This document shows, piece by piece, positions 60,166 to 64,000 of a stretch of DNA of 64,000 nt. The DNA is taken from positions 125,232-189,231 of the forward strand of contig NZ_JAHQCX010000007.1 in NCBI RefSeq assembly GCF_019042245.1, given 5' to 3'. Numbering within the stretch: the stretch's first letter is position 1; every line of letters begins with the position of its first letter. The notes under the pieces were generated by a model. It did no database searches, was not told the DNA's origin, and worked only from the letters and a program-made list of their open reading frames with translations. A program made the position numbers and the translations under genes. Source of the DNA: Diplocloster modestus. Its GTDB lineage: Bacteria; Bacillota; Clostridia; Lachnospirales; Lachnospiraceae.

Positions 60166-62484
60166 CTATTCCTCCATCTGAATCCCTTCGGGCAATTGGA
60201 TCTGTGACTTTACCTGTCCATTCATTCGTTTCAGTTCTACCCGTATCTCTCCCTTTGGGGTCGGGATGGCGCCCCTGGCATAGGAGAGCTCTTTCGGCAG
60301 ACAGGGCCGAAACCGGATCTTACCGAATCCTGGTTCCGCCGGAACTACTCCCAGTATCCTGGTTGGCAGCTGATACGTAGGAGTACCTCCCCATGCATGA
60401 GAATAATCACAGTCGAATCCATACCATACTTCTTTTAAGGCATCCGGGTTCTCATCCAGCAGGCTTTCCCACCTTCGGATCTGCTTCAGGCCATATGTCT
60501 CAAACAGTCCGGTCTGATAAAGCGCCTCAAATACAAAATGCATGAAGTAGGGCTGCGCCTGGCTGAGCGTGGGATCTTCCATAACACGCACCATCAGTTC
60601 CCGTTCTTTCTCCTGCGGTACGATATGGTAAAGAACCGCAAGTGTATTCATGTGCTGACTATAAAATCTCTGATCCACATCTGCCGGCAGCCATCTGGTG
60701 GATTCCCGGGCCGCCGGATCATACAAGCCGTCCATATACAGCTGTTTCTCATCATCCCACAGTTCCCGGCGTATACTTTCAACTACCTGACGGCGCAATG
60801 CCTCATATCGGTTGATCTTCTGTTTCCTGCCGCCAAGCATACGAAGGATCACGGCCGTCCGCTCCAGAGCCCCGGCGAACATCGCGGTCAGATACCCCTG
60901 TCCCATACATTTCGGCGGGTGATGTCGGTTGAAACCGCCGTCCTCCACCCAGTCCATGAACATATAGTTGGGCGCCTTTTCCATCAGACCGTTTGCGCCC
61001 AGATAGGAGGTAAATAGACGGAGGATCCCATCTATGGTTTCTTCCGTGCGGGACATCAGATCTGTATCTCCTGTGTACATGGCATAGTCCAGGATCATTC
61101 CTATGTATAGCAGACAGTAACTGGGATGAAACATCCGGTAGTCCCGCTCTTTCAGATAGGCGGCTATCTTCAAGATATCAAATCTGGTAAGATAAGGGTC
61201 CCCGAAAGTGACATAATTCATCAGGCTCTCAATCATATAATCCCCCATACACCCCAGAGGCTCCTGGTGGATCGGGGAGTCCATATGGTAAGTCTGCCGG
61301 CAGATCTGATTGGTCCTGCATCCGGCCAGATAGATTTTCTCCAGCAGAGGATCACTGCACTGGAAGCTTCCCTTTAATTCGCACGGGTAGGCGCTTATAT
61401 TGATTCCTGCGTTATGGATCACACAGTCCTGCCAGACATTGGTAAGCGTGATCTGTACGTACCGGATGCTCTGCAGCCTGAGGGTTTCCAGGCTGGCCTC
61501 CTCTTCCCCTAAGGTCAGCGTAAACGCCGTCCCTTCCCGCTCTATTTTCCCCGGGAACTCCTGCATGTACAGCACGGCTTTTATTCCTTTGGCCCCTCTA
61601 ATTCTCAGGAAAAAATAGGCCGCATAGATCCTGCCGAAATCCAACCAGAACGTCACAGGCTCTCCCTTTGTTATCCGGATACTGTTTAAATCTTTTTCAT
61701 ATATAACCCGCTCCCCCTCCGGATCAAACGGGTTCCGCACTTTTTCCGGACGCCGTTCCAGATACACCAGGTCTGGTATCGGTGTGGCATATACAGGAGG
61801 GAATATCTCCTGGTTCTTCACCACCTCTGCCCAGGTCCAGGTCTCATCCCGGTATCCCTCAGCCTCCTCTTCCAGGATAAAAGCTCCGTCCCAGGAGGAT
61901 CGTGCCGTGTATGCCCTGTCTCGGATACATTTCCATGAACCATCCGTGGCGGTCAGAGTTGTCTCCTGTGTGCCCACCGTAATTTCGGCCAGCAGGCCGC
62001 CATGTCCGCAGGAAATCTCCGACTGTACCACTGCTCCCAGGCATACGCGAACCGTAATCACATTTTCCCCAGCTCTTAGAAAATCCTGAACCGGATATTT
62101 CTCATAGAATTTATACGGTACGCTTTCGCAATTCGCGTAATCACCGCCCGGCTGTGCGCTTCCCCTTCCAACGGGCTGGCCGTTTAAATAAACTTTATAG
62201 GAGGAATCCGAAGTTATGTACAAATTTACCAGGTCTGGCTTTTCTTTGCACAGGATTTTTTTCTGGAATATAAAAACAGCAAAGGGGCCGTCCATTCTCT
62301 GAAACATAGTGTAGTCACAATTTTGATACTCCGGATATTCTTCCGCCGGCGCCCAGATCCACTTTGCCTCCCACTTTCTCTGCTCCTGCGGCAGTTGAAA
62401 ATCTTGTGCCTCTTTGCTATATATCATTCCATCCTGAAACACCATCTTCCTTTTTCCATCGTACGGTATCTTTGTCTGTTCCAT
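60166..62484 (-). CDS. GH78-type alpha-L-rhamnosidase-like protein
   Basis: 772 residues, no signal peptide, so intracellular. N-terminal beta domains include KWEAKWIWAPAEEYPEYQNC and LYITSDSSYKVYLNGQPVGR (carbohydrate-binding jelly roll). The (alpha/alpha)6 catalytic core has SPIHQEPLGCMGDYMIESLM and FMDWVEDGGFNRHH with acidic residues, then EVWYGFDCDYSHAWGGTPTY. The closing beta domain has KELSYARGAIPTPKGEIRVE. It starts with AAGGAG 7 nt before ATG 62484, inside the upstream MFS gene. It would release rhamnose or a related deoxysugar from imported oligosaccharides. Confidence 0.85.
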   Translation of the reverse strand: MEQTKIPYDGKRKMVFQDGMIYSKEAQDFQLPQEQRKWEAKWIWAPAEEYPEYQNCDYTMFQRMDGPFAVFIFQKKILCKEKPDLVNLYITSDSSYKVYLNGQPVGRGSAQPGGDYANCESVPYKFYEKYPVQDFLRAGENVITVRVCLGAVVQSEISCGHGGLLAEITVGTQETTLTATDGSWKCIRDRAYTARSSWDGAFILEEEAEGYRDETWTWAEVVKNQEIFPPVYATPIPDLVYLERRPEKVRNPFDPEGERVIYEKDLNSIRITKGEPVTFWLDFGRIYAAYFFLRIRGAKGIKAVLYMQEFPGKIEREGTAFTLTLGEEEASLETLRLQSIRYVQITLTNVWQDCVIHNAGINISAYPCELKGSFQCSDPLLEKIYLAGCRTNQICRQTYHMDSPIHQEPLGCMGDYMIESLMNYVTFGDPYLTRFDILKIAAYLKERDYRMFHPSYCLLYIGMILDYAMYTGDTDLMSRTEETIDGILRLFTSYLGANGLMEKAPNYMFMDWVEDGGFNRHHPPKCMGQGYLTAMFAGALERTAVILRMLGGRKQKINRYEALRRQVVESIRRELWDDEKQLYMDGLYDPAARESTRWLPADVDQRFYSQHMNTLAVLYHIVPQEKERELMVRVMEDPTLSQAQPYFMHFVFEALYQTGLFETYGLKQIRRWESLLDENPDALKEVWYGFDCDYSHAWGGTPTYQLPTRILGVVPAEPGFGKIRFRPCLPKELSYARGAIPTPKGEIRVELKRMNGQVKSQIQLPEGIQMEE

Positions 62485-63766
62485 ATCTATTCTCCTTTTT
62501 GAGTTCCTGATTCACCATTTTCCATAAGACCAGAGCTAAAATACTAATCCCTATCATAACACAAAACGCGGCCGTATAGGAACCTGTCCTCTCATATAAC
62601 GCGCCGCTGCCCCAGGACCCCAGGACACTGGTAACCATACCGTTAGCATTGAGTATTCCCAGGTTGATGCTGCGGTAACGGGTTCCGTACTGCCTGGTAC
62701 AAAAATAAGTGATCAGCACCGGAAGACTTCCGTATGCCAGCCCTATAAACAGATAGGCGCCGGTCAGGACCACGCTGTTCCCCAGCAGCTGCGCGGACAG
62801 CAGGCCAAGCGACGCGATTCCGGCACTGACGGCGGCAGTCCCCATTCCAAAGCTTCTACCCTTGCGGTCACACAACCGGCCGTACAGGAGTCTTCCGATA
62901 GCATTTCCCACACTCAGCACCCCAGCGATCCACGCGGCTTCTGCAGAGTTCACCCCCATATCCAGCGGAAGTACCGCTCCGCTCCCGATCACGCCAAGAC
63001 CTATGGAGCCGATACAGATCAGCCATCCAAAAAACAGATAGAAAGACTGCCTGCGCAGCATTTGGCCAGGAGATATCTCTTTGCCTTCCCCTTCGCTGTC
63101 CTTAGCAATCCACTGGGCCGCCGGCGGCTTCCGGATTATTACGCAGGCGCCCAGGATCAGGCCGCAGAACATCCAGCCCATAATATCAAAAGTATCCCTC
63201 CAGCCAGCTCCTTCATAGAGCATCCAGTTAATCACCGGCCCCAGCAGAAAACTGCTGATCCCATAGCCTGCCAGCAGCAGTCCGGACACGGTGCCTGTGT
63301 CATCCGGAAACCAGGTGAGCACGGTGCTCACCACTGTGTTATAGGCAATGCCGATCCCAAGGCCGCAGATCACTCCGTAGAACACATATATTTCCATCAA
63401 TGAGTCAAGCCGGGATGCTCCCAGAAAGCCCAACAGCAATAAAACCGCGGATATGGACAGCGTAATTCTGTGGGAATATCTGCAAATGATAACTCCGCTG
63501 ATCATACTGCCCATGTTGTACCCCGCCATGGACAGTACAAAAACGACGGAAGTCTGAGAGCGGTCCCAACCAAATTCAAGCTCCAGCGGTGCGACAAATA
63601 TCGACCAGGAGTATATCACGCCGGTGAACAGTAACAGCAGGCCTCCGTAGAACAGGCTTATGTATTTTTCCCCTCTGCCTGCATTGCTCTTCCCGCTGTA
63701 GCTCCTGTTATTGTGAATGCCGCTGTTTTTCATCTTGCTCATTATTTTGCCGTCCATCTTGTCCAT
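62417..63766 (-). CDS. MFS transporter of the oxalate/formate antiporter (OFA) type
   Basis: 449 residues with 12 helices. OFA marks: FYGGLLLLFTGVIYSWSIFV, FGWDRSQTSVVFVLSMAGYN, GIGIAYNTVVSTVLTWFPDD and TGTVSGLLLAGYGISSFLLG. A cytoplasmic N-terminus of about 35 residues is rich in Lys, Ser and Gly. AGGAGATA stands before ATG 63766. Its 3' end overlaps the rhamnosidase gene by 68 nt, which ties the two translationally and suggests uptake of a glycoside or sugar acid. Confidence 0.88.
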   Translation of the reverse strand: MDKMDGKIMSKMKNSGIHNNRSYSGKSNAGRGEKYISLFYGGLLLLFTGVIYSWSIFVAPLELEFGWDRSQTSVVFVLSMAGYNMGSMISGVIICRYSHRITLSISAVLLLLGFLGASRLDSLMEIYVFYGVICGLGIGIAYNTVVSTVLTWFPDDTGTVSGLLLAGYGISSFLLGPVINWMLYEGAGWRDTFDIMGWMFCGLILGACVIIRKPPAAQWIAKDSEGEGKEISPGQMLRRQSFYLFFGWLICIGSIGLGVIGSGAVLPLDMGVNSAEAAWIAGVLSVGNAIGRLLYGRLCDRKGRSFGMGTAAVSAGIASLGLLSAQLLGNSVVLTGAYLFIGLAYGSLPVLITYFCTRQYGTRYRSINLGILNANGMVTSVLGSWGSGALYERTGSYTAAFCVMIGISILALVLWKMVNQELKKENRYGTDKDTVRWKKEDGVSGWNDI

Positions 63767-63812
63767 TATCTCCTAATCGTCCTTTATATCCTGCTTATCC
63801 CCTGAATAAAAA

Positions 63813-63853
63813 GACAGAGATCCGGAGGTTATTCCTTTTTCCACAGATCTCTG
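63813..63853 (-). terminator. Terminator after the gene at the right edge
   Basis: CAGAGATC pairs with GATCTCTG across a 23-nt loop; the minus strand continues TCTTTTTATTC. It separates the edge gene from the MFS gene. Confidence 0.7.
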
Positions 63854-63941
63854 CCCTTATCATGCCTTACCATGCCGTACACGTTCCTTCACGGCAGACA
63901 GACATTTTTCTTTTCATTCGAGTTTCTACCGTTTGCCGGAA

Positions 63942-64000
63942 CTATTCTTCGCTGTACTCATCCAGCAGTGCCTGGCACGCTTCGTTTAATTCATCCAGCC
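63942..64000 (-). CDS. C-terminal end of a gene, probably an ABC solute-binding protein (partial)
   Basis: Only 19 codons are inside the window, reading LDELNEACQALLDEYSEE before TAG at 63942. A hairpin terminator follows. The helical ending L-N-x-x-x-Q-x-x-L-D-E-Y is usual for extracellular sugar-binding proteins, but so little sequence cannot prove it. Confidence 0.5.
   Translation of the reverse strand, partial: LDELNEACQALLDEYSEE

Overview
The window looks like a chromosome segment of a gut-type Clostridia, most likely Lachnospiraceae. The evidence is the rimP-nusA-ylxR-ylxQ-infB order, an ATP-type PEP carboxykinase, a class III fructose bisphosphatase, Gram-positive lipoproteins, strong AGGAGG ribosome sites and many YesM/YesN, BlaI/M56, LytTR and PadR regulators. 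No rRNA, tRNA, prophage, intact insertion sequence or CRISPR array was seen. Most genes lie on the minus strand.

Layout. 0-5 kb: 5' part of infB (with a 33/36-nt tandem repeat), ylxQ, ylxR, nusA, rimP with its promoter and leader hairpin, then pckA. 5-7.7 kb: a decayed metallo-beta-lactamase-fold gene, a BlaI repressor with paired operator dyads, and a frameshifted M56/BlaR1-like partner. 7.7-19.4 kb: a sugar locus. One operon encodes a substrate-binding lipoprotein, a double ATPase, a permease and two paralogous L-fucose/L-arabinose isomerase-family enzymes. Beside it an operon encodes a YesN-type response regulator, a YesM-type histidine kinase and an RbsA-like protein whose nucleotide-binding sites have decayed. 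19.5-29.4 kb: housekeeping genes (D-Ala-D-Ala carboxypeptidase, Sfp-type transferase, TetR regulator with hydroxyacid dehydrogenase, AraC regulator with EamA exporter, fbp-alkD, PsiE-like protein) and a 56-bp perfect inverted repeat. 29.6-40.2 kb: a putative envelope cluster (two lipoproteins, TM2, SHOCT and LemA proteins), two divergent two-component systems and a large anchored surface protein. 40.2-45.3 kb: a BMP-type nucleoside ABC importer. 45.5-54.5 kb: a UvrD/PcrA-type helicase, a phosphoesterase, an MFS transporter, an intact BlaI/M56 pair with clear operators, gene debris, and a PadR/DUF1700-DUF4097 pair. 54.5-58 kb: transposase-like debris, an unknown anchored protein, a heptad-repeat coiled-coil protein and a CPBP protease. 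58-64 kb: a decaying catabolic cluster (broken M24 peptidase and DapA-like genes), then a GH78-type rhamnosidase, an OFA-type MFS transporter and the tail of a probable solute-binding protein.

Three short repeat families recur between genes. Family 1 (about 80-110 bp, three copies) folds into three hairpins with compensatory base changes. Family 2 (about 60-100 bp, three copies) is built of palindromes. Family 3 (three copies, all inside the sugar locus) carries the ribosome-binding site of the gene that follows, preceded by two hairpins. The strongest candidates for something undescribed are the degenerate ABC protein tied to a two-component system, and the family 3 elements that precede three genes of the same locus.
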